A stretch of 64,000 bases of DNA. It comes from Leucobacter sp. L43. Its GTDB lineage: Bacteria; Actinomycetota; Actinomycetes; Actinomycetales; Microbacteriaceae. Location of the stretch: NCBI RefSeq assembly GCF_016597785.1, contig NZ_JAENJG010000003.1, positions 62,001 through 126,000 of the forward strand, written 5' to 3'. How positions within the stretch are numbered: position 1 is the first letter of the stretch; the number at the start of each line of letters is the position of its first letter. The notes beneath the pieces are model-generated. The model saw only the letters and a list, made by a program, of their open reading frames with translations, was not told the DNA's origin and did not search any database. Made by a program: the position numbers and the translations under genes. This document shows positions 27,632-36,578 of the stretch, one piece after another.

Positions 27632-28564
27632 ATGAAGCTCCGCGCTCTCAAATCGACCGCCGCACTGGCAGCAGTTGCATTCCTCGGCCTCGGCCTCGCC
27701 TCCTGCGCCGGATCGGCCGACGCAGCAGAAGGCGGCGGCGAAGCGAACGCTGCCGGAACCTTCGCATCGGAGTCCGACACCCTGGTCTTCGGGGTCGTGC
27801 CCGACTCGGTCGACACCGAGACCAACTATCAGCCGCTGATGGACTACATCGCCCAGGAGACCGGGAAGACGGTCGAGTACCACGAGTCGACCGACTATGC
27901 GGCACTCATCGAAAGCGCCATCGCAGGCAAGATCGACGTCGCCTCGTTCTCGGGGTTCACGTACGTCACCGCCACGAACAACGGCGCGGAGCTCACCCCG
28001 ATCTCGTCGATCGTCACGGAGAACGGCCAAGAGCCGGGCTACTACTCCCAGGCGATCGTGCCGGTCGACAGCGACATCAGCTCGATCGACGAGTTCGCGG
28101 GCAAGAAGGTGTGCTTCGTCGATCCTTCTTCGACCTCCGGCTACCTCTTCCCGAGCTACAACCTGCTCGAAGCGGATATCGACCCGAAGACCGACGTCAC
28201 GCCGGTGTTCGCCGGCAAGCACGACGTGAGCGTGCAGAAGGTCGGCGAGGCCGTGGAGTGCGAGGTCGGGTTCGCCGAAGACAGCGAGGTCGAGAAATCC
28301 GACGCCGTGAAGGTCGTCGACGAGACGATGGTGCCGGGTGCGCCGATCGTGATGTCGAACTCCCTGCCCGAGGAGCTGCAAACCCAGCTCACCGGCATTC
28401 TGAGCGAAGTCACGATCGACGAGATCATCGAGTCGGGGATCGAAAGCGCCGACAGCGACGCGTTCCGCGCAACGTTCTACTCGACCGAGCCGGTCGACGA
28501 CGCGTACTACGACACGATCCGCGACATCTGCAAGGAGACCGACGCGGAGCAGTGCCAGGCGTAA
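27632..28564 (+). CDS. phnD: Phosphonate ABC transporter substrate-binding lipoprotein
   Basis: 310 residues. A type II signal peptide ends LGLASC with lipidated Cys25. The PhnD family pattern is clear: LVFGVVPDSVDTE, YQPLMDYIAQETGKTVEY, ALIESAIAGKIDVASFSG, GKKVCFVDPSSTSGYLFP and DRTMVPGAPIV-like DETMVPGAPIV. It binds phosphonates outside the membrane for the PhnCE transporter. First gene of a seven-cistron-like run reading phnD, phnC, phnEE, FAD enzyme, phnX-type, dehydrogenase. Confidence 0.93.
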   Translation: MKLRALKSTAALAAVAFLGLGLASCAGSADAAEGGGEANAAGTFASESDTLVFGVVPDSVDTETNYQPLMDYIAQETGKTVEYHESTDYAALIESAIAGKIDVASFSGFTYVTATNNGAELTPISSIVTENGQEPGYYSQAIVPVDSDISSIDEFAGKKVCFVDPSSTSGYLFPSYNLLEADIDPKTDVTPVFAGKHDVSVQKVGEAVECEVGFAEDSEVEKSDAVKVVDETMVPGAPIVMSNSLPEELQTQLTGILSEVTIDEIIESGIESADSDAFRATFYSTEPVDDAYYDTIRDICKETDAEQCQA

Positions 28565-28599
28565 GCCCGGCCCACCCCCACCCCTGAGAGGCCGTCGAC

Positions 28600-29457
28600 A
28601 TGAACGAGAACCCCAACGCCCCCGTGCTTCGCCTGAGCGGACTGACGAAGCGCTACGACGACACCCTGGCGCTTGACGCGGTCGACCTGCGGGTCGATCG
28701 CGGGGAGATCGTCGTGCTGCTCGGCCTCTCAGGCTCGGGCAAATCGACCCTGCTCAGGCACATCAACGGGCTGGAGACGCCGAGTGCCGGATCCGTCGAA
28801 GTGCTCGGCGAGTCGGTTCCGCAGATGCGGGGTCGCCGGCTGCGCGGCTTGCGGAGCCGCGTCGGCTTCATCTTCCAGCAGTTCGAGCTCGTCGGCCCGC
28901 TCACCGTGCTCGAGAACGTGCTCACCGGGGCGCTCGGCGCGCTTCGCGGCCCGCGACTCGGACTCTTCAGCTACCCGCGCGAGCTGAAGCACCGTGCCCT
29001 CACACACCTCGATCGGGTGGGACTGCTCGATCGCGCGTATCAGCGAGCCGACACCCTTTCCGGAGGCCAGCAGCAGCGCGTGGCTATCGCGCGGGCGCTC
29101 ATGCAGAACCCCGAGGTGCTGCTCGCAGACGAACCCGTCGCGTCGCTCGATCCGGAATCGAGCGCTCAAGTCATGGCGCTGATCCGGGAGATCGCCGCGG
29201 CGGACGGGCTCACCGTCGTCTGCAGCCTGCACCAGGTCGACCTCGCGATCTCGTGGGCGGATCGCATCGTCGGGCTCCGCCACGGCTCACGGGTGCTCGA
29301 CCTTCCGGCCGAGGGGCTCAGTCGCGCGGAAGTGATGGAGATCTACGGTCGCGTCGCGACATCGACCGCCGAACTCGAAGCCGTCGAGCGCGAGCTCAGC
29401 GCTCCGGGTGCCGGCGGAGCCGTGTCAGCCGTGGAACAGCCGGAGCTGGTTCGATGA
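28600..29457 (+). CDS. phnC: Phosphonate ABC transporter ATP-binding protein
   Basis: 285-residue ABC ATPase energising phosphonate import. Walker A GLSGSGKST, Q-loop IFQQFELV, signature LSGGQQQRVAIARAL, Walker B VLLADEPVASLDP and the switch His in VCSLHQVDLA. The SYPRELK and DRVGLLDRAYQRA segments are PhnC-like. 35 bases after phnD; its TGA overlaps the phnE ATG. Confidence 0.94.
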   Translation: MNENPNAPVLRLSGLTKRYDDTLALDAVDLRVDRGEIVVLLGLSGSGKSTLLRHINGLETPSAGSVEVLGESVPQMRGRRLRGLRSRVGFIFQQFELVGPLTVLENVLTGALGALRGPRLGLFSYPRELKHRALTHLDRVGLLDRAYQRADTLSGGQQQRVAIARALMQNPEVLLADEPVASLDPESSAQVMALIREIAAADGLTVVCSLHQVDLAISWADRIVGLRHGSRVLDLPAEGLSRAEVMEIYGRVATSTAELEAVERELSAPGAGGAVSAVEQPELVR

Positions 29458-31193
29458 CGCTGCTCCTGCCCGAGAGAAACGCCGAGCCGGAGGCCGGCGA
29501 CCGGAGGGCCGACCTGGCTTCGCGGGCACCCGGGCAGCGCCGGGATCCGCAGCGGGCGGCGGCCGGGATCTCGCTCGGGATCCTCGTCGTCGTCGCATTC
29601 GTCGCACTGATGCGCGTCGACATATCGGTTCCGGGAATGATCGAGAGCGCCTCCAACGCCGAGCGCTTCTTCGCACGCGTTGGCGGCCTGCAGTTCCCGG
29701 AACCCGCCGACCTGCTGCAGCTGACGGTGCTGACCGTCGGGCTCGTGCTCACGGGCACCGTGCTCGCGGCCGTACTGTCCGTGCCGGTCGCCTACTTGGC
29801 GGCTGAGAACACGACGCCGGGCCGGGGATGGCGAGCACTCGCGCGCTTCATCGGAGTGTTCACTCGTGCGCTGCCCGACGTCGTGCTCGCGATGGTCTTC
29901 GTGCTGCTCTTCTCGCTCGGCTCGCTCCCGGGCATTCTCGCCATCGGCATCCACTCGATCGGCATGATCTCCAAGCTCTTCGCCGATGCCATCGAGCAGA
30001 TCGATGAGGGTCCGCGTCTCGCGATTCGCGCCGCGGGCGGATCGAAGCTCCAGGAGTTCAGCGCGGGGATCCTGCCCCAGGTCATGCCCTCGTGGGTCGC
30101 CACCGTGCTGCACCGCAACGACATCAACATGCGCGGCTCCGTCGTGTTGGGATACGTCGGCGTCGCCGGCCTCGGGCTCGAGATGTCGTACGCGTTCAAG
30201 TCGCTCAACTACGGCCTCGGCCTCGGCATCGCCCTCGTCATCTTCGTGCTGTGTGTCGCCATGGAGATGATCTCGAGCGCAGTCAGAGTGGGCATGCTCG
30301 GCGAGCGCGCCGGCAAGGGCGTGTTCGTGAAGCTGCTGGCGCGTGCACGCGGCGGGCGTCGCGGCGGGGCCGCCCCCGGCGCGCGGACCGGTTTCGCGTC
30401 CGTCGACGCGGCGATGCGCCGCCCGTGGGGGAGCGTGCGGGTGCGCACTGCGATCGGCGCATGGCTCGCGCTCGCCGCCGTCGTGGCCGGAGTGGTCGTG
30501 AGCGGCATCAACTGGGGCGACTTCGTGACGTTCTGGGCCAAGGTGCCCGCGGTCGCCGCATCGTTCTGGCCGCCGAACTTCGGCAACTACGGGTTCGAGA
30601 CCATTTTCACGGCAATGGTGGAAACGGTCGAGATCGCGCTCGCTGCGACGCTGCTCACCTGCATGGCCTCGATCGTGATCGGTTCGCTCGCGGCGCGGAA
30701 CGTGGCACCGAACCCGGCCACGCGGTCCGGTTTCCGGTTCCTGCTCGTCGGAATCCGCGGCGTTCCGGAGCTCATTCTCGCCATCGTGCTCATCGTCATC
30801 ACCGGTCTCGGTGCGCAGGCCGGCACCATCGCCCTCGCGTTCGGAGGCATCGGTCTCCTCGGCAAGCTCATCGCCGATTCACTCGAGGAGGTGCCGCGCG
30901 GTCCGGAGCGCGCGCTCACCGCCACGGGCGCGACCCGGTTGCAGATGTACTTCGGTGCGACGGTTCCGCAGGGGGCGCAAGCGCTGATCGGGCACACCTT
31001 CTACTTGCTCGATACGAATGTTCGTGCAGCCACGCTGCTCGGGATCGTGGGCGGAGGCGGTGTCGGCTACTACCTGCTGAACGCAGGGCAGGGCTCGAAC
31101 TATCAGCTGGTCGGGTCGATCGTGCTCATGATCTTGGTGGTCGTGCTTCTCGTCGAGGGGCTCGCGATGTGGATGAGGAAGGCGCTGCGATGA
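29454..31193 (+). CDS. phnE: Phosphonate ABC transporter permease, PhnE-PhnE fusion
   Basis: 579 residues, about twice the length of a single PhnE, holding two full permease domains (about 60-300 and 325-579). Each carries a PhnE coupling motif: SKLFADAIEQIDEGPRLAIR in the first and GKLIADSLEEVPRGPERAL in the second. Both also have TRALPDVVLA/IRGVPELILA and a GGVGYYLL-type end. The start at 29454 is fixed by the ATGA overlap with phnC; the longer upstream frame is a shadow. The fusion would supply the complete membrane channel as one chain. Confidence 0.93.
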   Translation: MTLLLPERNAEPEAGDRRADLASRAPGQRRDPQRAAAGISLGILVVVAFVALMRVDISVPGMIESASNAERFFARVGGLQFPEPADLLQLTVLTVGLVLTGTVLAAVLSVPVAYLAAENTTPGRGWRALARFIGVFTRALPDVVLAMVFVLLFSLGSLPGILAIGIHSIGMISKLFADAIEQIDEGPRLAIRAAGGSKLQEFSAGILPQVMPSWVATVLHRNDINMRGSVVLGYVGVAGLGLEMSYAFKSLNYGLGLGIALVIFVLCVAMEMISSAVRVGMLGERAGKGVFVKLLARARGGRRGGAAPGARTGFASVDAAMRRPWGSVRVRTAIGAWLALAAVVAGVVVSGINWGDFVTFWAKVPAVAASFWPPNFGNYGFETIFTAMVETVEIALAATLLTCMASIVIGSLAARNVAPNPATRSGFRFLLVGIRGVPELILAIVLIVITGLGAQAGTIALAFGGIGLLGKLIADSLEEVPRGPERALTATGATRLQMYFGATVPQGAQALIGHTFYLLDTNVRAATLLGIVGGGGVGYYLLNAGQGSNYQLVGSIVLMILVVVLLVEGLAMWMRKALR

Positions 31194-32356
31194 ACCGCAA
31201 TCCGGGACAACGTTCGTCTGACGCATTCGACGTTGCGATCGTCGGATCCGGCATCGTCGGGCTCGGGGCAGCGTATGCGGCGCTGCGGCGGGGGTTGCGC
31301 GTGGTCGTGATCGAGCGCGGTGCGCGCATCGCGGGCGCCTCGGTTCGCAACTTCGGACACCTGTGCATCGGCGCCCAGGAGGGTGAGGCCAGCGCGTACG
31401 CCGATGCGGGCCGCGCGCTCTGGCTGCAGTTGGCGCGAGAAGCGGATTTCTGGATGCGGGAGTCCGGGACGCTGATCGTGGCGCGTCACGCCGATGAGTT
31501 GCGTCTGCTGGAGGCCGCTGCGGTCGACGGCGGAATTCGCCTGCTCGACGCCCGTGAGATCGAGGCCGCCTCGCCTCTCGCTCCGGGCATCGCCGTCGGT
31601 GGCGCGCGGGTCGAGGTCGATCTGCAGACCAACCCGCGAGTGGCGGCGGAACGGATTGCGCGCCACCTCGAATCGCAGGGGGTCGAGTTCCGCATGCGGA
31701 CGAGCGCGACTGCCGTGTCGAGCGGTCGAGTCGAGACGTCTCGCGGCGGCGTCGATGCTCCTGCGATCATCGTCGCGGTGGGGCACGACCTGGACCATCT
31801 GCTCCCTGATCTCGCGCACGAAGCCGGCGTCGAACGGTGCGCGCTCGACATGATGCGCGTGCAAGCCGCCCTGGCCCGCCCCCTCGATGCACCGCTGCTC
31901 ACCGGGTGGTCGCTCGTACGGTACGGGCGATTCGCTCGGCTTGCCGAAGCGGCACCCGTGCGGGAACGCCTGCACGCGGAGCGACCGGATCTCGCCGCGA
32001 TCGACCTGAACCAGATGTATACGCAGCTGCCCGACGGGAGTCTGCTGCTCGGCGACACGCACGTGCGCGATTCGGTCGCATCGCCGTTCCAATCCGAGGA
32101 TGCGCAGCAGGCGATCCTCGACGAGGCGCAGGTGATCTTCGGGATCTCAGCACCTCGTGTCATCGAGCGGTGGCAGGGCGTCTACGCGAGTGCGGCCCGA
32201 GAATTCCTGAGCCGCGAGATCGCACCCGGTGCGCATGCGATCGCCGTCACCACGGGCATCGGCATGACCTGCGGCCTCGGATTCGCAGAACAGGCGGTCG
32301 CCGCCGCCACCGGTCTTCCCCTCCCCGCAGTCACTCACGAACAGGATCTCCGATGA
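31190..32356 (+). CDS. FAD-dependent oxidoreductase of phosphonate clusters (TIGR03364-like, DAO fold)
   Basis: 388 residues. Rossmann FAD site VAIVGSGIVGLGAAYAALRR (GSGIVG at 19-24) and ERGARIAGASVRNFGH (the ASxRNFGH motif of this subgroup). The C-terminus GIGMTCGLGFAEQ closes the FAD fold. The D-amino-acid-oxidase-like family recurs beside phosphonate genes; from memory, members oxidise N-methylated or free 2-aminoethylphosphonate to phosphonoacetaldehyde. Here it lies between the transporter and the phosphonatase with ATGA overlaps on both sides, which fits that role in the absence of phnW. Substrate is inferred. Confidence 0.82.
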   Translation: MNRNPGQRSSDAFDVAIVGSGIVGLGAAYAALRRGLRVVVIERGARIAGASVRNFGHLCIGAQEGEASAYADAGRALWLQLAREADFWMRESGTLIVARHADELRLLEAAAVDGGIRLLDAREIEAASPLAPGIAVGGARVEVDLQTNPRVAAERIARHLESQGVEFRMRTSATAVSSGRVETSRGGVDAPAIIVAVGHDLDHLLPDLAHEAGVERCALDMMRVQAALARPLDAPLLTGWSLVRYGRFARLAEAAPVRERLHAERPDLAAIDLNQMYTQLPDGSLLLGDTHVRDSVASPFQSEDAQQAILDEAQVIFGISAPRVIERWQGVYASAAREFLSREIAPGAHAIAVTTGIGMTCGLGFAEQAVAAATGLPLPAVTHEQDLR

Positions 32357-33084
32357 CCACTATCTCCCCCCGCCCGACACACTCCGCACCGATCGAACTC
32401 GTGGTGCTCGACATGGCGGGCACGACGGTGCGCGATGACGGAGTCGTCGAGCAAGCGTTCACCCGCGCCAACGAGCGCACCGGGGTCGCCTCGCGGATGC
32501 CTTGGGACGAGGCGCTCGGGTACGTGCGGCACACGATGGGGCAGTCGAAGATCGATGTCTTCACGCACCTCTCAGGAGGCGATCTCGCGCTGGCGGAGGC
32601 GGCGAATGCAGCGTTCGAGACGGCATACGGAGAACTCGTCGTCGAGCAGGGCGTGGAGGAGATTCCCGGAGCAGCCGAGGTGATCGGCGAGCTGCGGGAG
32701 GCGGGCCTCACCGTCGCGCTGACGACCGGCTTCGCCCCGGCCACGCGCGACGCGATTCTCGAGGGCCTCGGATGGGAGCACCTCATCGACCTCGCGCTTT
32801 CACCGGTGGACGCGGGCCGCGGGCGCCCGGCTCCCGACCTGGTGCTCACCGCACTCATGCGCACAGAAACCGAAGCCGTGGACCGTGTTGCGGTGATCGG
32901 CGACACGACGAGCGATGTGCGGTCGGGGCGGCGCGCGGGGGCCGGCTTCGTCGCGGGAGTGCTCAGCGGAGCGCATGACCGCGCGGCACTCGAGGCCGCG
33001 GGCGCTCACATCGTGCTCGACGACGTGACCGGCCTGCGGGCCGCGATCCTGTCCGAGCCCGTCTCCGGCGCACCGGGTCGCTGA
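32353..33084 (+). CDS. Phosphonatase-type hydrolase (PhnX-like, HAD superfamily)
   Basis: 243 residues. The HAD nucleophile motif is DMAGTTV (Asp20 with Ala22): the DxA form of phosphonoacetaldehyde hydrolase rather than the DxD of phosphatases. The cap domain has TMGQSKIDVF, aligning with the PhnX segment that bears the Schiff-base lysine, here Lys66. Later motifs: TTGFAPATRD, GRPAPDLVL and GDTTSDVRSGRRAGAG. These support cleavage of phosphonoacetaldehyde to acetaldehyde and phosphate. Start at 32353 by ATGA overlap with the FAD gene; TGATG overlap with the next. Confidence 0.85.
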   Translation: MTTISPRPTHSAPIELVVLDMAGTTVRDDGVVEQAFTRANERTGVASRMPWDEALGYVRHTMGQSKIDVFTHLSGGDLALAEAANAAFETAYGELVVEQGVEEIPGAAEVIGELREAGLTVALTTGFAPATRDAILEGLGWEHLIDLALSPVDAGRGRPAPDLVLTALMRTETEAVDRVAVIGDTTSDVRSGRRAGAGFVAGVLSGAHDRAALEAAGAHIVLDDVTGLRAAILSEPVSGAPGR

Positions 33085-34223
33085 TGCGGGGCGCTGCGTC
33101 TCGAACCGCTGCGACGGCCATGGTCTTCACTGGGCCCGGAAGACCTCACGAGCACAGGGAGATCGCGGATGTGGTACTCGGTGCGGGAGAGGCGCTGGTG
33201 CGGGTCGAGCTGGCGACCATTTGCGGCTCAGACGTGCACACGGTGCTCGGACATCGCGAGGAACCGGTGCCCCTCGTGCTCGGGCACGAAGCAGTCGGTC
33301 GCGTCGAACGCGTCGGGCACGGCGCGCGTGCGCTCGACGGATCGCCGCTGTCGGCGGGTGATCGCGTCGTCTGGTCGCTCACCGTGCACTGCGGGGACTG
33401 CAACCGATGCCTCCGCGGGATGACGCAGAAATGCCGGGCACTGCGCAAGTACGGTCACGAGCGGTTCGGGGCGGAAGCCGCGTCGAATCGTTGGGAGCTC
33501 AGCGGTGGATTCGCCACGCACGTGCACCTGCTCGCGGGCACGGCGATAGCGCGGGTGCCGGCCGAGACACCGGCAGCAGTGCTCGCGCCAGCCGGGTGCG
33601 GGATCGCGACGGCGTGCGCGGCGCTTCGGGTCGCACTGCGCACGGTGCCGCTCGCGCGACGCGCAGAGGCGCCGGGAGCGGCAGTGCTGGTCACGGGAGG
33701 CGGGCTGATCGGATTGGCGGTGACGGCGATGGCGACGGTGCAGGGGGCGTCGGTGACGGTCTCCGACCCAGATGAAGCACGGCGCCGTCTCGCACGTCGA
33801 TTCGGCGCCGAGCACGCACTCGATCCGACATGCGACTCCATCGATCCCGGGGCCTTTGACATCGTGATCGACGCTTCAGGCGCCCCCGCGGCCGTTGCAG
33901 CCGGCCTCGAGGCCGTCGCGGTCGGTGGAGCGGTCGTCTGGGTCGGCAGCGTGTTCCCGACCGAGCCGGTGCCCGTCGTGCCGGAACGAGTGGTGCGCGG
34001 CCTGATCACGATCTCTGGCGTGCACAATTACGCGCAGCAGGATCTCGCGGCGGCGATCGATTTCCTCGTGCAGCACGGGCGCGACTTCCCGTTCGAGGAG
34101 CTCGTCGGCGCGGTGTTCGACCTTGAACGCATCGACGATGCCGTGTCGCGCGCCGGCGAGCAGCGCGAAGCGCGAGTGGGGGTGCGGCCCGGCGCAGGCG
34201 CGGCGGGGTCGCTTCCGGCGTGA
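33084..34223 (+). CDS. Zinc-dependent alcohol dehydrogenase of phosphonate cluster (TIGR03366-like)
   Basis: 379-residue medium-chain dehydrogenase. Catalytic zinc ligands Cys47 (TICGSD) and His68-Glu69 (GHEAVG); structural zinc Cys103, Cys106, Cys109 and Cys117 (CGDCNRCL...KC). Rossmann segment VLVTGGGLIGLAVTAMA. The family is repeatedly found in phosphonate operons; it may reduce the acetaldehyde released by the phosphonatase or oxidise a hydroxyalkyl phosphonate. Last gene of the overlapping set. Confidence 0.85.
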   Translation: MRGAASRTAATAMVFTGPGRPHEHREIADVVLGAGEALVRVELATICGSDVHTVLGHREEPVPLVLGHEAVGRVERVGHGARALDGSPLSAGDRVVWSLTVHCGDCNRCLRGMTQKCRALRKYGHERFGAEAASNRWELSGGFATHVHLLAGTAIARVPAETPAAVLAPAGCGIATACAALRVALRTVPLARRAEAPGAAVLVTGGGLIGLAVTAMATVQGASVTVSDPDEARRRLARRFGAEHALDPTCDSIDPGAFDIVIDASGAPAAVAAGLEAVAVGGAVVWVGSVFPTEPVPVVPERVVRGLITISGVHNYAQQDLAAAIDFLVQHGRDFPFEELVGAVFDLERIDDAVSRAGEQREARVGVRPGAGAAGSLPA

Positions 34224-34289
34224 TCCGGCGGCCTGTCAACCCCACGATGAGGTTGGCGCCTCAGCGCCCCGAGATCGTACGATGAGCAA

Positions 34290-35270
34290 ATGGTCGATAC
34301 CCATCTGAAGACTGCTGCCGTCATCTACAACCCGATCAAGGTCGACCTCGACGTGCTTCGGGATGAAGTGCAGCGAGCGGCTGCAGATGCCGGCTGGAAC
34401 GAGCCGGTCTGGTTGGAGACCACGGCGGACGATGCCGGCCAGGGCATGGTCGAAGAAGCGAGGCGAGCTGATGTCGACCTCGTGATCGCCGCCGGTGGTG
34501 ATGGGACGGTGCGCGCGGTCGCGGAGGGACTTCGCGGATCGCGGATCCCGCTCGCCCTGCTCCCCTCCGGCACGGGCAATCTGCTCGCTCGCAACCTCAA
34601 GCTGACGCTCAACGACATGCCGGGATCCGTCACCTCGGCGTTCACCGGGAGGGATCGGCCCATCGATCTGGGCGTGATCGACATCGAGCGGCCGGACGCG
34701 ACGAGAGACCAGCACGTCTTCGTCGTGATGGCGGGTATGGGCATCGATGCGAAAATGATCGAGAACACGGATGACGACCTCAAGGCGAAGGCCGGCTGGC
34801 TGGCGTATCTCGGTGCGATCGTCAAGTCGCTCAGGGACCCGAACGAGCTGCACTTCCGCTTCCGTCTCGACGATGGGCGGACGAAACGGGCCGTCGCGCA
34901 TACGGTGATCATCGGAAACTGCGGGTCTCTGCCGGCGAATATCCTTCTCCTGCCGGACGCGGTCGTGGACGACGGTCAGTTCGATATCCTCCTCATTCGC
35001 CCCGGCGGGCTTCTCGGTTGGATCAGGGTATGGGCGAAAGTGGCGTGGGTGAACGGCGTCATCCGCCGCACTCGTTCGGGCAGAGCACTCACCGGGAAGC
35101 AGAAGGACGACGGCGACCTCAGCTACCGCACGGGCAAGCGCTTTGTCGCTCGTCTCTCACGCCCGGAGGAGATCGAGCTCGATGGTGACGGCTTCGGCAA
35201 AGCCACAGCGTTCAACGCGTGGATCGAACCCGGGGCTCTGCAGATCCGAGTTCCTGCCGACGCCCAGTGA
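34290..35270 (+). CDS. Diacylglycerol kinase catalytic-domain (DagK/LCB5-like) lipid kinase
   Basis: 326 residues. N-terminal kinase domain with KTAAVIYNPIKVD, the nucleotide-binding GGDGTV (residues 69-74), LALLPSGTGNLLARNL and PIDLGVI; then GMGIDAKMI and the C-terminal beta-sandwich ending EIELDGDGFG. It would phosphorylate diacylglycerol or a related lipid at the membrane. Its stop overlaps the GTG start of the hydrolase gene, suggesting a two-gene unit. Confidence 0.87.
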   Translation: MVDTHLKTAAVIYNPIKVDLDVLRDEVQRAAADAGWNEPVWLETTADDAGQGMVEEARRADVDLVIAAGGDGTVRAVAEGLRGSRIPLALLPSGTGNLLARNLKLTLNDMPGSVTSAFTGRDRPIDLGVIDIERPDATRDQHVFVVMAGMGIDAKMIENTDDDLKAKAGWLAYLGAIVKSLRDPNELHFRFRLDDGRTKRAVAHTVIIGNCGSLPANILLLPDAVVDDGQFDILLIRPGGLLGWIRVWAKVAWVNGVIRRTRSGRALTGKQKDDGDLSYRTGKRFVARLSRPEEIELDGDGFGKATAFNAWIEPGALQIRVPADAQ

Positions 35271-36022
35271 ATGCGTCGCGAGGGAGCCGCATTCGCGTTG
35301 GCGGCCTGAGCTTCGGCGTGTTCGCGACGCGAGCACCTCATGCTTCCGCCGCTTCCCCCGATTCCCGGTACGTTCTCGTACATGGCATCGGCACCTCGCA
35401 TCACTACCTCTCGCGGTTGCATCGCGAACTCGCGCGAAGCGCTGACGTGTGGTCGATCGACCTCCCGGGGTTCGGCAGCGCTCCGAAGCCTGCGTCGGCG
35501 CCCGACGTCGGTGAGATGGCGAATGCGCTCGGCCGGGTTCTGGAGGGAGTGGGCGGGCCGCCGTTCGTGATGATCGGACACTCCATGGGCGCCCAGTGGG
35601 TCACGGAGGTCGCGCGGCTGCGACCCGATCTGGTGCGCGCGGTGGTGCTCATCGGGCCGGTGGTGGATCGGGAGCACCGATCGGTGCTGGCGCAATTCCG
35701 GGCCTTGGTGGTGGACGCCCTGAGGGAGACACCGTCGGTGAACGGGCTCGTCCTCACGGCGTACCTCCGTTGCGGGCCCCGCTATTTCTTGCGACAGGCG
35801 CGGTACATGGTGCGGTACCGCCTCGAGGAACGGATTGCTGAAGTGCGCGTCCCGGCACTCGTCGTCCGAGGCGGCCAAGACGTCGTGGCGGGTGCGCGAT
35901 GGTCCCGGCTGCTCCGCGACCGTGCGACCCGATCGGGTTCCGTGACCTTCGCCCGTCATCGTCACGCGGTGCAGCACACCGCTCCTCGTGAGGTGGCTGC
36001 CGCGATCCGGGAATTCGCGTGA
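35267..36022 (+). CDS. Alpha/beta-fold hydrolase
   Basis: 251 residues from GTG 35267, which overlaps the previous TGA (GTGA). Motifs: LVHGIGTSHHY (oxyanion HG), IDLPGFG, and nucleophile elbow GHSMGAQ with Ser106. An acid is in RGGQDVVAG and the His in RHAVQHTAP. Substrate unknown; carboxylesterase, lipase or hydrolase of a lipid head group are options given the coupled lipid-kinase gene. An in-frame ATG at 35219 would overlap the upstream gene by 52 bases. Confidence 0.8.
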   Translation: MNASRGSRIRVGGLSFGVFATRAPHASAASPDSRYVLVHGIGTSHHYLSRLHRELARSADVWSIDLPGFGSAPKPASAPDVGEMANALGRVLEGVGGPPFVMIGHSMGAQWVTEVARLRPDLVRAVVLIGPVVDREHRSVLAQFRALVVDALRETPSVNGLVLTAYLRCGPRYFLRQARYMVRYRLEERIAEVRVPALVVRGGQDVVAGARWSRLLRDRATRSGSVTFARHRHAVQHTAPREVAAAIREFA

Positions 36023-36068
36023 ACCGGAGGGCTGGCTGCCGAGCCCCGCGAGGCCGTACAGTCGGCGT

Positions 36069-36578
36069 ATGACCGATCTGAACGGCGACGGCCGCTCCGA
36101 GTCGACGAACGAGCGCGCCGACCGAAACTGGAACGAGATACTCCAGGAGTTGCGCGTCGCGCAGACGGGCACGCAGATCCTCGGCGGCTTTCTGCTGGCG
36201 CTCGCGTTCCAGCCGAGGTTTCAGGATCTCGATCGGTTTCAGCTCACCCTGTACCTGGTGCTCGTGGCGCTCGCCGGCATCGCCGCCGTGCTGGGTCTCG
36301 CTCCGGTCACGTTGCACCGCACGTTCTTCGGGAAAGGGCGCAAGCCAGACATCGTGCGGCTCGGCGGGCGTCTGCTCTCAGCCGACCTCGTCGTACTCGC
36401 ACTGCTCGCAGCGGGCGTCACGGCGCTGGTGTTCGACTTCGCCGTCGGGCGCTCCGCGGGGCTCATCACGCTGGCGATCGGCGGTGTCGTCGTCGTCGGC
36501 GTGTGGGCCGTGCTGCCGCGCATCTCGTTCCGGCGCGGCAGCACGCCCGACCCTCGCGGGCCGGGCGATGATGAGTGA
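36069..36578 (+). CDS. DUF6328 family membrane protein
   Basis: 169 residues. A conserved N-terminal ERADRNWNEILQELRVAQTG, then TQILGGFLLALAFQPRF, is the hallmark of this actinobacterial family. About four membrane segments follow, and APVTLHRTFF is typical. Function unknown. The start at 36069 matches the family N-terminus (hydrophilic ~20 residues). The stop at 36578 directly abuts the stop of a convergent gene. Confidence 0.82.
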   Translation: MTDLNGDGRSESTNERADRNWNEILQELRVAQTGTQILGGFLLALAFQPRFQDLDRFQLTLYLVLVALAGIAAVLGLAPVTLHRTFFGKGRKPDIVRLGGRLLSADLVVLALLAAGVTALVFDFAVGRSAGLITLAIGGVVVVGVWAVLPRISFRRGSTPDPRGPGDDE

